64,000 bases of DNA, from positions 110,419 through 174,418 of the forward strand of contig CAVTJX010000019.1 in the NCBI GenBank assembly GCA_963735175.1. The letters are read 5' to 3'. This DNA comes from CAVTJX01 sp963735175 (GTDB lineage: Bacteria; Electryoneota; RPQS01). Positions 40,417-50,343 of this stretch are shown here, piece by piece (the first letter of the stretch is position 1; each line of letters opens with the position of its first letter). The translations under genes were made by a program, and so were the position numbers. The notes beneath the pieces were generated by a model that was not told the DNA's origin, ran no database searches, and saw only the letters and a program-made list of their open reading frames with translations.

Positions 40417-40445
40417 TTGACAATCGCCGGAACCGGCTGTATCAT
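40417..40445 (+). promoter_or_regulatory. Strong sigma-70-like promoter
   Basis: TTGACA, a 17-nt spacer and TATCAT, the best consensus match in the window, 74 bases before the ATG of the next secreted-protein gene. Confidence 0.65.
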
Positions 40446-40518
40446 GCAAGGGTCCGGTGTCTGGTTGGGCGCTGGTTTCTATCATGCCACCGCATGGCTG
40501 CATAGCAGGAGGTCGGCG

Positions 40519-41909
40519 ATGAAATGCACATGGTTGCTATTACTGATCGGCTGGCTATTCCTCCCCTTTTCAGTGCAGGCAACTTTACCACTGTTTCTGG
40601 ATGCAGAGGTTAGTCTTTCTGCCAATTACGGTTGGGATCTGCAACGAATGGACAACGATTCCACCTACGCCGTCGTCTGGACATTCAACAGCCTGATCTA
40701 CTACCGCGAGACACTGAATGGATCCACGCAGCAATATCAGGTTCCGGACTCCGTCTATAATCATTATAACCAAGGGGCTGACGGCGGCAACAATATCGCC
40801 TGGGTAAAACTCGCGGGACTTCCGACACACCGTTGTGTGGTGTGGACCCTGCGCAGGATGTTAGGTGATATATTCTATAACATTGTGGCTCTGGTGGATC
40901 TCACGACTGAAACGATTCTTGATGTGGCCATAGTTGACGGAGGCGTTGAATACAACGGTGGATCCGTGGGTTTCATTTCCGTGTTTTCGCTTACCGCTCT
41001 ACGATCATGGCCGCCATTGCCTGCGGTGACGCAGTTCGTCTACTGTGTACGTACAAAGACGGTGGACGGATGGGGCCAAATGGATGTGGAAACGTATCGC
41101 GGAGGCGGCGATATTTACAGACTTGATCTCCGGAACGGAACTTTTGCCAACGATTTCGAGCTGGTTGTAAACGGAACAGCGTTTTCCTTTTTTGCAGACA
41201 CGAGTTGCCGCCGCGCAGCGTTTGGCGATCATGAGTTATATGTTCGGGCGAATGGTGAATACGTTTACACGGAACTTTCGAATATTTTAGGGAGCTCTTC
41301 CCGGATTCCGGTGTTGTTTCATTGGACACGCTGCGTGGTCCCGCCGCACTGGCTCAGCAGGATGGAAACGGCTTTCAGCGGATCATTACCTCCGGCGGTC
41401 TGGCGCTCAATGCTGCAAATTATGATTCCCTTTGGAAGAATGCCGCCATCCGCGATGACGCGTTCACGTTGCGGGCTTTTCCTGATACAAATGAATGGGT
41501 CATCAGCCAGCTCGGGTACACGTCAAACTTCGGAGCGTTTCGTGCCGCCAATGGGTCACTGATTGACACTCTGGCCGCATTCTCGGGAACGCCAATGTAT
41601 GTGTTGAAGGGATCACCCGCCGGCGACGCCATCGTCACTTATCAATCGGCGACACGGACAATACGGGCCTACCGGTTCGCTTTGCCGCAACCGTCAGCCC
41701 TCACAGGGAATTATGATCCCGATGGTCACGTATTGTATCTATACTGGCCGCCAATACCATCGGCAACTCGCTATCACGTCTGGATTACCAACTTGACGAC
41801 CGGCAACGCCAGCTTATTCGGCATGACAATGTCGCCGATCTATGCCATTCCACCCGATGCGGTTCCTGCGTGGGCCCACGCATTTTATATCACCTGTCAG
41901 TACGACTAA
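40519..41909 (+). CDS. Secreted protein with C-terminal Fn3-like tail, unrecognised (one indel)
   Basis: A perfect AGGAGG site and signal peptide (MKCTWLLLLIGWLFLPFSVQ) mark the start. The body is rich in beta strands and aromatic residues (WDLQRMDNDSTYAVVWTFNS, GGGDIYRLDLRNGTFANDFE, DGNGFQRIITSGGLALNA) and reads like a beta-propeller or sandwich. One indel near 41297 separates SNILG from ELFPDSGVVSLDTLRGPA. The last 70 residues (LYLYWPPIPSATRYHVWITN ... AHAFYITCQYD) match the Fn3-like tail found on five other proteins here. The corrected length is about 463 residues. The function is unknown. Confidence 0.75.
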
Positions 41910-41953
41910 TAATTTCAATTCTTGACCGACAAGTCATGTTTAGTTGATCGGTT

Positions 41954-41989
41954 GCAGCCTCCGGCTTTTTCCCCGGAGGCTGCTTTTTT
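41954..41989 (+). terminator. Terminator after the secreted-protein gene
   Basis: An 11-bp stem GCAGCCTCCGG/CCGGAGGCTGC with a CTTTTTCC loop runs into six T. Confidence 0.85.
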
Positions 41990-42126
41990 CCTTGTAAATC
42001 CCTGTGAATTTGGTTAGATTTTCTGAATGGTGGATTCGGCTCATGGCCAGAGAGTGCTTGAAGGCTGGGGCCGCACCGGCTCTCGTTATCCCGACGTATG
42101 TCCATTGATCTCCTGAGGATCGCCCG

Positions 42127-45100
42127 ATGAAGTCCCTGACCGCCGTCTTGATTCTGGCCCTGCCGCTCTGGGCCTTGGCCGCACAACGGGTCACTTTTCA
42201 GTCTGCCCGGGAGGATGTCCAGGTTACCGTCATCGCCGGCAGTACGGATGAAACCGTGCTCCGCTTCGATGTCAACGCCTTCACGCGGGACGAAATCTCC
42301 ATCGACGGCCGGCGTTTCGCCGTTCTCCACTGCGGCAACGAAGCCCTCAGTCTCATGGCGGGCGCCCCGGCCCTGCCCCATGTCAATCGCAGCGTCGTCA
42401 TCCCCGATGCCGAGGATGTGGAAATCCGCGTCGTCGCGTCCGAATATCAGGACTTCGTCGCCACCCGCGTCGCCCCTTCCAAGGGCAATCTCCTGCGCAC
42501 GGTCGATCCCGCCACGGTTCCCTACACGTTCGGCCCTGTTTACTCTCAGGATAACTTCTATCCGGCGGACCTCGCAACCTTGAGCGAACCGTATATTCTG
42601 CGCGATGTGCGCGGCGCGGTGGTGGAACTCCATCCGTTCCGCGTCAATCCCGCGCTCGGCGTGCTCCGCGTCTACACCTCCGTCACCCTCGCGGTCAGCG
42701 CCACCGGACCGGCCACGGTCAACGTTCTGAATCGCGTCCAGTTTCCGCAAAAAGTCGATCCCCAGTTCCAGCAGATTTACGAGCGCCGTTTCCTGAACTA
42801 CAGCCAGAGTCGCCCCGAGCGCTACGTGCCGGTGATGGAGGACGGCGAGATGCTGATCATCACCGCCGATTCCTTCCGCACGGCAATGGTCCCTTTCCGC
42901 AACTGGAAGCAGCAGAAGGGCATCAAGACGACGCTGGTCAACGTTTCGACTATCGGCAACACCGCCACCGCGATCCGCAACTACATTCAGAATTTCTATA
43001 CCACCACCGCCGGCAACCTTGCCTATGTGCTGCTCGTCGGCGATGCAGCCCAGATCGCCACACCGTCGGCCTCCGGCGGCGCCGCCGATCCCATCTATGC
43101 CAAGGTCGCGGGCTTCGACAATTATCCCGATATTTTTGTGGGCCGCTTTTCGGCCACGTCAGTTGCGCACGTGCAGACACAGGTTAAGCGCTCGGTGGAA
43201 TACGAACGCGACGCCCTCGCCTCGGCCACCTGGTACCGCCAGGGAACCTGTATCGGCTCGAACGAAGGACCGGGCCACAACGGCGAATACGATTACGAAC
43301 ACGAGGCCCTGATTCGCACCGACCTGCTGGCCTTTACGTACCAGACTGTCGACGCGATTTACGATCCGGGCGCCACCGCGTCGCAGGTGACCACCGCGCT
43401 CAATGCCGGACGCTCGATTGTCAACTATACTGGACACGGCGCCGAAACACAGTGGGTCACCACGGGCTTTTCCAATACCAACGTCAACGCCCTTACCAAC
43501 GACAACCACTTGCCCTTCATCATCAGCGTGGCCTGTGTTAACGGTGATTTTAACGGCATCACCTGCTTTGCCGAAGCCTGGCTGCGGGCGACCCATGCCG
43601 GTCAGCCCACCGGCGCGGTGGCGGCCTATATGTCGTCCATCAACCAGTCGTGGGATCCGCCCATGGACGCCCAGGACGAGGCCTGCGATGTGCTGCGTTT
43701 GGGTTCCAAAACCACGGTCGGCGGCATCTGCTTCAATGGCTCGTGCAAGATGATCGACATTTACGGCAATGATGGCGCGGACATGTTCGACACCTGGCAT
43801 ATTTTCGGCGATCCGTCGCTGCAGGTGCGCACAAACACTCCGGCGGTCATGACCGTCAACCATACCGTGGACATCCTTCCCGGTGAAACACAGTTTGCCG
43901 TCACGGTCTTCGGCGTCGCCGGCGCGCTCTGCGCCCTGTCGCGCGATTCGCTGCTTTACAGCGCGGCTTATACCAACGCCTCCGGGCAGGCTACACTGTC
44001 GCTGCCGGGCACTTTACCCATGGACTCCACGCTCAAGCTCACGGTCACCGCGTTTAACAAAGTCACCTACGTCGCCGACATTCTCGTGAGTTCGGGAGTG
44101 GACACGCAACCGCCCCTCATCCACCTTACGCCGCTGCCTGATACCGCCGACGAAACCGGCCCTTACACGGTGACGGCCACGATTACCGACCACTCGGGCG
44201 TCGCCCAGGCCCTTTTCCGTTACGGCTTCAACGGCGCCGATTTTGTAACCCGCCCCATGACGCGTGGCGCGGATTCCGTCTGGACCGTGACCTTCGGCGG
44301 CTATGCGGCGGGGACCACCGTCTACTATTCGATCTCCGCTACGGATGCCGCCTCGCCGTCGAATACGCGCACGACGGCTATCTACAATTTCGGCGTCGCC
44401 AGTACCCTGTATGCCGATGACATGGAAGCGGGGCCGGACGGCTGGAGCAGTTCCGCTCTCGGTGTGGACTGGGTCAATCAATGGCATCTCTCATCCGCGC
44501 AGAGTCACGGCGGCAGTCATGCCTGGAAATTCGGCGGCGCCACCGGCGGCTACGCCAATCACGCCTACGGCGGCCTCGCCAGCCCAGCCGTGGCCTTGCC
44601 GGTGACAACCGGGGCCAGCCTCAGTTTCTGGCACTGGATGCAGGCTGAAACCACCACGGTCGGACTCGATTCCGCTCTCGATGGCGGCGTCGTTGACATT
44701 GCGCTCGATGGCGACGTCTGGCAGCCTCTGGCCGCCTTCAGTCCCGCCTACAACAAGCTTACGCGCAGCATTTCCAGTGGACCCTTCGCTCCCCGCACCG
44801 CCTGTTTTTCGGGAACTATCCCGTGGACACAGGAGAGCGTGAGCCTCGATGCCTATGCCGGCCATACGGTCCGGTTTCGCTTCCGCTTTGGCAGTGATAA
44901 CGCGGGCACCCGCGGCGGCTGGCTGATCGACGACGTGGCAATCATCGCCCGCCTCGACGAACCGCTCGTGCCGACTCCCGTCATCGGCCTGCGCATCACG
45001 ACGGTTCCCGGCGGAATCCGTCTGCTCTGGCCCGCGAATGGCGGGTCATGGTACCGCGTTTACAGTGCCGCCACTCCCGACGGACCGTTCACGACGCTCG

Positions 45101-45186
45101 AAGCGGTCGTGCACTCGACCTCCGTCGATCTGCCCGCTGCTGACGAGCGGCGCTTCTATCTGATCACCGCCTCGACCACGGACTGA
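42127..45186 (+). CDS. C25 (gingipain-like) cysteine peptidase, 1,019 aa
   Basis: The signal peptide is MKSLTAVLILALPLWALAA. A propeptide-like region follows to about residue 230. The caspase-like C25 domain contains LIITADSFRTAMVPFRNWKQ, YVLLVGDAAQIATP, the catalytic His in NYTGHGAETQWV (about 437) and the catalytic Cys in IISVACVNGDF (about 470), ending DTWHIFGDPSLQVRTN. Next come Ig-like strands (YTVTATITDHSGVAQALFRY), then a concanavalin-like module (DDMEAGPDGWSSSALG) and the Fn3-like tail (RLLWPANGGSWYRVYSAATP). The C-terminus is not a Por type A domain. Probably a surface or secreted endopeptidase. The reading frame is intact. Confidence 0.92.
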   Translation: MKSLTAVLILALPLWALAAQRVTFQSAREDVQVTVIAGSTDETVLRFDVNAFTRDEISIDGRRFAVLHCGNEALSLMAGAPALPHVNRSVVIPDAEDVEIRVVASEYQDFVATRVAPSKGNLLRTVDPATVPYTFGPVYSQDNFYPADLATLSEPYILRDVRGAVVELHPFRVNPALGVLRVYTSVTLAVSATGPATVNVLNRVQFPQKVDPQFQQIYERRFLNYSQSRPERYVPVMEDGEMLIITADSFRTAMVPFRNWKQQKGIKTTLVNVSTIGNTATAIRNYIQNFYTTTAGNLAYVLLVGDAAQIATPSASGGAADPIYAKVAGFDNYPDIFVGRFSATSVAHVQTQVKRSVEYERDALASATWYRQGTCIGSNEGPGHNGEYDYEHEALIRTDLLAFTYQTVDAIYDPGATASQVTTALNAGRSIVNYTGHGAETQWVTTGFSNTNVNALTNDNHLPFIISVACVNGDFNGITCFAEAWLRATHAGQPTGAVAAYMSSINQSWDPPMDAQDEACDVLRLGSKTTVGGICFNGSCKMIDIYGNDGADMFDTWHIFGDPSLQVRTNTPAVMTVNHTVDILPGETQFAVTVFGVAGALCALSRDSLLYSAAYTNASGQATLSLPGTLPMDSTLKLTVTAFNKVTYVADILVSSGVDTQPPLIHLTPLPDTADETGPYTVTATITDHSGVAQALFRYGFNGADFVTRPMTRGADSVWTVTFGGYAAGTTVYYSISATDAASPSNTRTTAIYNFGVASTLYADDMEAGPDGWSSSALGVDWVNQWHLSSAQSHGGSHAWKFGGATGGYANHAYGGLASPAVALPVTTGASLSFWHWMQAETTTVGLDSALDGGVVDIALDGDVWQPLAAFSPAYNKLTRSISSGPFAPRTACFSGTIPWTQESVSLDAYAGHTVRFRFRFGSDNAGTRGGWLIDDVAIIARLDEPLVPTPVIGLRITTVPGGIRLLWPANGGSWYRVYSAATPDGPFTTLEAVVHSTSVDLPAADERRFYLITASTTD

Positions 45187-45231
45187 CATCCACTCCGCCC
45201 GCCTTCCGCTTCGCCCACTTCTGGAGGTTGC

Positions 45232-47937
45232 ATGTCCCGCCGCTCCGCCCTGCTTTGGATATCCGGATGGCTTGGCTCACTCACGTTGATCGCGGTCCTT
45301 TCCGCCGCGCCCCGTCAGGTCGTGCTCGTCGAGCACTTCACCAACACCGGCGGTGCCGCGGACGCAGCCTACAATCCGGGGATCCACGCGGCCCTTTCGA
45401 CGATGACGCGGGACACGGTGATTAAAATCAGCTACCACACGTGGTGGCCTTCCGCTGCCGATACGTTCTATCTGGCGAATGATCTCGATGTCTCCGGCCG
45501 CGTCAGCTATTATTCGGTGGGCACGTCGCTGCCCGATTTGTTTGTCGATTACGTGCGCCAACCCTCGCCCGCGTCGCCGCCCACGCTGCGCACCGAAATC
45601 CGCGCGCGTTATGCCACGCCGTCACCCTGTGTCCTCAGTCTCGATGCCGCTCCTGCCGGCCAGACGGCCATACAGTTCGCCGTCACCGTCACCGCCGAAC
45701 AGGATCTGATCGCCCAGAACTGCCGCCTGTTCGTGGCCCTCATCACCGACCGCGTCACCTTTGCAACGGCGCCCGGATCGAACGGCGAAACCGTCTTTCT
45801 CGATGTCTTCCGCGGCATGGCTCCCAATGCCAACTCCGGGCAGGGACTCGCGCTCTACGCGGGCGGCGTTTATGAATTTGCCGGATTACTTAACCGCGAC
45901 GCCGCCTGGCCCGCCGACAGCTTGACCATCGTCGCTTTTGTGCAGAACGGTTTCACGCGCGAAATCCTGCAGGCGGCGTGGACCGAAGTGAATGCCAACC
46001 CCGGCACGGTCACGCTCCAAAGCCCGAACGGCGGCGAAACCTGGTACGCCGGCGCGACCCACACGATCAACTGGTCATCCGATAACTTGTCCGAAGCCGT
46101 GCGGATCCAGCTCATGCGCGACTACCCCAACGGCTTCTGGGAAACCCTCGCCGCCGATGTGCCCAACTCCGGCGCCTACACCTGGTCCGTTACCGGCCCC
46201 GCCACCCCCGCGGCGCGCATCCGTGTCAGCGGCATGACGCAAATGACGGCGGGCGATTCCTCGGATGCGAATTTCTCCATTGGGGCCGTATCGCTCATCG
46301 CCCCCAATGGCGGCGATACGCTGCTCGTCGACGTCCCCACCACGATTCTCTGGTCCACGGCGGCGATGCCGGAAAATGTGCGCATCGAAATCAGCCGCGA
46401 TTACCCGTCTATCGTCTGGCTGCCCATTAACACCGGCGCGCCTAACACCGGATCTTACGTCTGGCTGCCGACGCTGCCCGTCTCATCCAGCGCGCGCATC
46501 CGCGTCTATGGCACGACGCACACCGTTACCGGCGACACCAGCGACGCCAATTTCACCCTGGGCGCGCGGACCATCACCGTCATCTCTCCCAACGGTGGCG
46601 AAAGTTATTTGGCCGGGGAGAGCGGCGATCTGACGTGGAATTCGACCTTCATCACGGACGCTGTCCGGATTCAACTCAATCGTAATTATCCCGTGGGCGC
46701 GTGGGCGACGCTGGTGGCGTCGACGGAGAACGACGGCGTTTTCAATTGGACGGTGACCGCGCCCGCCGCCGCCGCGGCGCGTATCCGCGTCATCAGTCTC
46801 ACGACGCCCGGAATCACGGACGTTTCCAACGGCAATTTCACGATCGCGCTGCCTGATCCGCCGCCGCTGCTGGCGCACAATGCCCTCGATGATTTTGCGC
46901 CGGGGACGGGAACCGTCACCGCCATCGTGACGGATGCGACGCTTTTCCGCACGGTGGCTGCCGTAAGTATGTATTATCGCCTCGTCGGCGTCGCCGCGTG
47001 GGATTCACTGTCGATGACTGCCACGGGTAATCCCAATGAATATGCGGCCAGCCTCGCCGCGCTGCCCATTGGCCATTACCGGTATTTCGTGCAGGCAACC
47101 GACAACGCGGCGCTGTTCAGCCGCGTCCCGGCTGCCGCGCCCGCAGAATGCTACGCCTTTGACATTGGTAATCTCTGTGCCCGCACGTTGGGCTACGACG
47201 ACGGTACCGCGGAGAGTTTCAACTATGTTGAGGATCAGCTCGGCGACGGTTTCCTCTGGGCGGTGAAGTTCGGTCCGGTGCAGACGCCGTATGCCCTCTG
47301 TGGCGCTCGCGTCGCCATCGCCCGTCTCCGACCCGACGCCCGGCACACGCCCTTCACCGTCTCCGTTTACGCGGTGGACGCCGCCACCGGCCGTCCCGGC
47401 ACGCGTTTATTCTCGGAACTCACCGGATCCATCGGTAACGAAATCGGCGGCCTCCCCTTTAGCGTCAATTGGGCGCAGGTTATTTTCCGCGACAGCGTGA
47501 CGGGGGAACCGCCGCTGATTACCGTGTCTGAATTTTTCATTGCCGTCTCCAATCCCCAACCCGGAGTCTTCGAAGCTTTTGCCCGCGATACCACCGGCCC
47601 GCGTTCGTTCCGGTCTTACGTCTATGATTATTGCGCCGGTCGATGGTATCGGGAGGATGACGGGGGACAGCCGGAATGCCGCCCCGGCAATCGCATGATC
47701 CGCGCCCAGGGTTTCGCGGTGGCTCCGCTCCGCCTCACGGCCATCCGCGTCGGCAATGATCTTCTCCTGCGCTGGGCGGATTACGGCGCGCCCCTCTACC
47801 GCGTCTACTCCGCTGCGACTCCCGAAGGTCCCTTCACGCTATTAGGCACCAGCACAACCAACACCTACACCCATACCGGCGCAATTATCGACGTCACGGA
47901 ACGCCGCATCTACCGCGTCACCGCTGCGGACCACTGA
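45232..47937 (+). CDS. Secreted protein: Omp28-like thioredoxin fold plus three Kre9/KNH repeats and Fn3-like tail
   Basis: The 901-residue protein has an N-terminal signal. Residues about 30-250 resemble the Omp28-like thioredoxin fold (QVVLVEHFTNTG, VIKISYHTWWPSAADTFYLA), but the CxxC expected after FTNTG is replaced by GAAD, so it cannot be a redox protein. Three Ig-like repeats of the Ser/Thr-rich Kre9/KNH type follow, each starting with SPNGGE or APNGGD (SPNGGETWYAGATHTINWSS). A further beta domain and the Fn3-like tail (LLLRWADYGAPLYRVYSAAT ... YRVTAADH) end it. It lies 45 bases after the C25 gene on the same strand and may be co-transcribed. Probably an adhesive or scaffolding surface protein. 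Confidence 0.82.
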   Translation: MSRRSALLWISGWLGSLTLIAVLSAAPRQVVLVEHFTNTGGAADAAYNPGIHAALSTMTRDTVIKISYHTWWPSAADTFYLANDLDVSGRVSYYSVGTSLPDLFVDYVRQPSPASPPTLRTEIRARYATPSPCVLSLDAAPAGQTAIQFAVTVTAEQDLIAQNCRLFVALITDRVTFATAPGSNGETVFLDVFRGMAPNANSGQGLALYAGGVYEFAGLLNRDAAWPADSLTIVAFVQNGFTREILQAAWTEVNANPGTVTLQSPNGGETWYAGATHTINWSSDNLSEAVRIQLMRDYPNGFWETLAADVPNSGAYTWSVTGPATPAARIRVSGMTQMTAGDSSDANFSIGAVSLIAPNGGDTLLVDVPTTILWSTAAMPENVRIEISRDYPSIVWLPINTGAPNTGSYVWLPTLPVSSSARIRVYGTTHTVTGDTSDANFTLGARTITVISPNGGESYLAGESGDLTWNSTFITDAVRIQLNRNYPVGAWATLVASTENDGVFNWTVTAPAAAAARIRVISLTTPGITDVSNGNFTIALPDPPPLLAHNALDDFAPGTGTVTAIVTDATLFRTVAAVSMYYRLVGVAAWDSLSMTATGNPNEYAASLAALPIGHYRYFVQATDNAALFSRVPAAAPAECYAFDIGNLCARTLGYDDGTAESFNYVEDQLGDGFLWAVKFGPVQTPYALCGARVAIARLRPDARHTPFTVSVYAVDAATGRPGTRLFSELTGSIGNEIGGLPFSVNWAQVIFRDSVTGEPPLITVSEFFIAVSNPQPGVFEAFARDTTGPRSFRSYVYDYCAGRWYREDDGGQPECRPGNRMIRAQGFAVAPLRLTAIRVGNDLLLRWADYGAPLYRVYSAATPEGPFTLLGTSTTNTYTHTGAIIDVTERRIYRVTAADH

Positions 47938-47954
47938 ACCTGAAATGAAAAACG

Positions 47955-48005
47955 AAAAATGAAAAACGAGAGAGTCACGGCCGCTGTCCGACTCTTTCAT
48001 TTTTG
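47955..48005 (+). terminator. Terminator after the Omp28/Kre9 protein gene
   Basis: AAAAATGAAA...AGAGTC pairs with GACTCTTTCATTTTT across a short loop, with a small bulge on the left arm. The T-rich arm completes it. Confidence 0.6.
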
Positions 48006-48038
48006 ATTCTTCCTTTTCACCTTCCCGGAGTCCTGGCC

Positions 48039-48830
48039 ATGAATCTCGCCCGCTGTCTGCTGTTGCCGGTACTGCTGCTGTTTTCGGGTCTTGTGGCTCG
48101 TGCGGAGACCTTCGTCTCCACGGATGTACCCAAGTCGATTCCCGACGGCCCCGCCGGCATCGCCGAGTCGCGCCTCACCGTGGCGGTCAATCGCGTGATT
48201 GTCGACGTCAACATCACGCTGACCATCACGCACCCCTTTGACGGCGACCTCGGTCTATATCTCCTGCCGCCACAGGGCGACCTCGTGCGCCTCGCGTTCC
48301 GCGCCGGCCACGCGGGCGACAATTATACGGCGACGACCTTCGACGACGAGGCCGCCGTTTCCGTGGTCAACGGCGCCGCGCCGTTCACCGGTCCGTACAT
48401 TCCCGATGCGCCCCTGCATGCCCTCGACGGCGCCGGCACGCTCGGGGTGTGGCTGCTGCGTGTGACAGACTTTGCGCACGGTGACTCGGGAACGCTCCAA
48501 TCGTGGCAGATTGAGTTGACACTCGGCGACACGCTGGCCGCGCCCGAACCCAATCTGAACAATCCCATTTCGCTGACCCTCGCGGCGTCTCCGAATCCAT
48601 TCAACGCGTTGACGCAAATCGCGTTCTCGCTCGCGCAAACAGGGCCGGTCACTCTGACGGTTTATAATCTCTGGGGCCAGCAGGTCAGCCTCCTCGCCGA
48701 CGCGGTCTATCCCGCCGGTGACTATTCCCACACCTTTAATGGCTCCGGGTCTGGCCACTGGTGTTTATCTCGCCCGCCTCGCGGCACCGCAGGTCATGCT
48801 CAAACCACGCGCCTGCTGCTGATCAAATAA
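48039..48830 (+). CDS. P-domain (proprotein-convertase type) protein with Por type A sorting domain
   Basis: This 263-residue protein has a signal peptide (MNLARCLLLPVLLLFSGLVA) behind a GGAG site. Residues 25-160 form a P/Homo B-like jelly roll (ITHPFDGDLGLYLLPPQGD, GTLGVWLLRVTDFAHGDSGT). These usually accompany subtilases but here stand alone. The C-terminus is a Por/T9SS type A domain: LAASPNPFNALTQIAFSLAQ, then LTVYNLWGQQV. Two compensating indels (extra T near 48749, missing base near 48806) hide about 19 residues that should read LATGVYLARLAAPQVMLK before TTRLLLIK. It is presumably exported through a type IX-like system and attached to the surface. Confidence 0.85.
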   Translation: MNLARCLLLPVLLLFSGLVARAETFVSTDVPKSIPDGPAGIAESRLTVAVNRVIVDVNITLTITHPFDGDLGLYLLPPQGDLVRLAFRAGHAGDNYTATTFDDEAAVSVVNGAAPFTGPYIPDAPLHALDGAGTLGVWLLRVTDFAHGDSGTLQSWQIELTLGDTLAAPEPNLNNPISLTLAASPNPFNALTQIAFSLAQTGPVTLTVYNLWGQQVSLLADAVYPAGDYSHTFNGSGSGHWCLSRPPRGTAGHAQTTRLLLIK

Positions 48831-49000
48831 CCCACCCTCTTGTAGGGACATGGCACGTCGCAGACCTCGACGCTGTCGGGCCATGTCCTCCGCTATTTCT
48901 GCTCACGTGCAGTGAACCGCGAACGGCACAGCGCAAGACTCGATGGCGCGCTGCGCCGCTCGCTTTTAATAGTCGCTTTTGTAATTCGAAGGAGCCACTG

Positions 49001-50215
49001 TTGGCGGCAGAGTATAAAGCGGTCCGCGTGACCGACCGCGTGTACTGGGTTGGTGCGATCGACTGGGATCTGCGCGATTTCCACGGCTATGCCACGGAAC
49101 GCGGCAGCACGTATAACGCCTATCTGATTCTGGGCGACGACCCGATCCTCGTGGATACGGTAAAGGCGCCTTTTAAAGACGAGATGCTCGCGCGCATCGC
49201 CACCGTGGTCGATCCCCGTCGCATCCGCTACATCATCTCCAACCATTCCGAACTCGACCACTCCGCCTGCCTGCCCGAGATGATCGCTCTGGCGAAGCCC
49301 GAATGCGTCTATGCGTCGGCGATGGGCGCCAAGGCGCTGGCCGAACACGCGCTCGTGAAGGATGGAATCACCGCCGTCAAGGACGGTGAAACATTGGAAC
49401 TCTCCGGGGTGCGTCTGCAATTTATCGAAACCCGCATGCTGCACTGGCCCGACAGCATGTTCACCTTTCTGGAAAGCGACCGCGTGCTGTTCACGCAGGA
49501 CGCCTTCGGCATGCACCTCGCGTCCACGGAACGCTTCACCGACGAAGTCCCGCGCGAGGCCGTGGAGTGGGAGGCCGCCGCCTACTTCGCCAACATCCTG
49601 CTGCCGTATTCCTCGCGCATTACCAAATTGCTGACGAAACTTGCTTCAACCGACCTGCCGTCGGCGCTGCTGGCTACCGACCACGGCCCGATTTGGCGCC
49701 GGGGACAGGACTGGATCCTCAGCGCCTATCACCGCTGGGCCGCGCAAGCTCCCACGCGCAAAGCCGTCATTATTTATGACACCATGTGGCAGAGCACGGA
49801 AACCATGGCCCGCGCCATCGCCGATGGTATCACGTCCGTGGGCGGCGCGGTGCGGCTCTTCAATCTGCGTACGGCCCATCGCAGCGACGTCGCCACCGAA
49901 CTGCTCGAAGCGGGCGCCCTGATCGTCGGCACGCCCACCCTTAACGACCAGATGTTCCCCACCGTCGCCGACGTGCTCACCTATCTCAAGGGATTGAAAC
50001 CGCAGCGAAAAATCGGCGCGGTCTTCGGCTCTCACGGCTGGACGGGCAGCGGCGTCAACGACGTGAAGAAGATGCTGGAGGAAATGAACGTCGAACTCGT
50101 CGCTGAAAGTCTCAAGGTCAAATACGTGCCCGATGCCGCGGCGCTGCACGCCTGTCGCGAACTTGGCCGGCAGATGGCCGAAACGCTTTCGGAGCGCGTC
50201 GCCGCTCCGGCCTGA
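49001..50215 (+). CDS. Flavodiiron protein (A-type flavoprotein)
   Basis: This cytoplasmic protein reduces O2 and/or NO using a diiron site and FMN. The lactamase-like domain has the full ligand set: H82-x-E84-x-D86-H87 in SNHSELDHSAC, a His in TRMLHWPDSM, Asp in LFTQDAFGMH and His in ATDHGPIWRR. The C-terminal flavodoxin domain starts at about 255 (VIIYDTMWQSTETMARAIAD) and contains GAVFGSHGWTGSGV. No rubredoxin domain is fused. The TTG start is chosen because GAAGGAG lies 6 bases upstream and the protein then has the usual length of about 404 residues. It is the only obvious cytoplasmic stress gene in the secretome island. Confidence 0.93.
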   Translation: MAAEYKAVRVTDRVYWVGAIDWDLRDFHGYATERGSTYNAYLILGDDPILVDTVKAPFKDEMLARIATVVDPRRIRYIISNHSELDHSACLPEMIALAKPECVYASAMGAKALAEHALVKDGITAVKDGETLELSGVRLQFIETRMLHWPDSMFTFLESDRVLFTQDAFGMHLASTERFTDEVPREAVEWEAAAYFANILLPYSSRITKLLTKLASTDLPSALLATDHGPIWRRGQDWILSAYHRWAAQAPTRKAVIIYDTMWQSTETMARAIADGITSVGGAVRLFNLRTAHRSDVATELLEAGALIVGTPTLNDQMFPTVADVLTYLKGLKPQRKIGAVFGSHGWTGSGVNDVKKMLEEMNVELVAESLKVKYVPDAAALHACRELGRQMAETLSERVAAPA

Positions 50216-50246
50216 CATCGTCCGGGAGCGAAGGCTCAATGTGAAG

Positions 50247-50275
50247 CAAGGGCAGATCTTAACGATCTGCCCTTG
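50247..50275. terminator. Bidirectional terminator between the flavodiiron and carboxypeptidase genes
   Basis: A perfect 12-bp stem CAAGGGCAGATC/GATCTGCCCTTG with a TTAAC loop lies between two convergent genes. Confidence 0.7.
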
Positions 50276-50343
50276 CTGTTACTGGACATCTGTCTGTTTC
50301 CCCGGCTTCGTGGAGGAAACACAATAGAAAAGAATCCGCGTGG

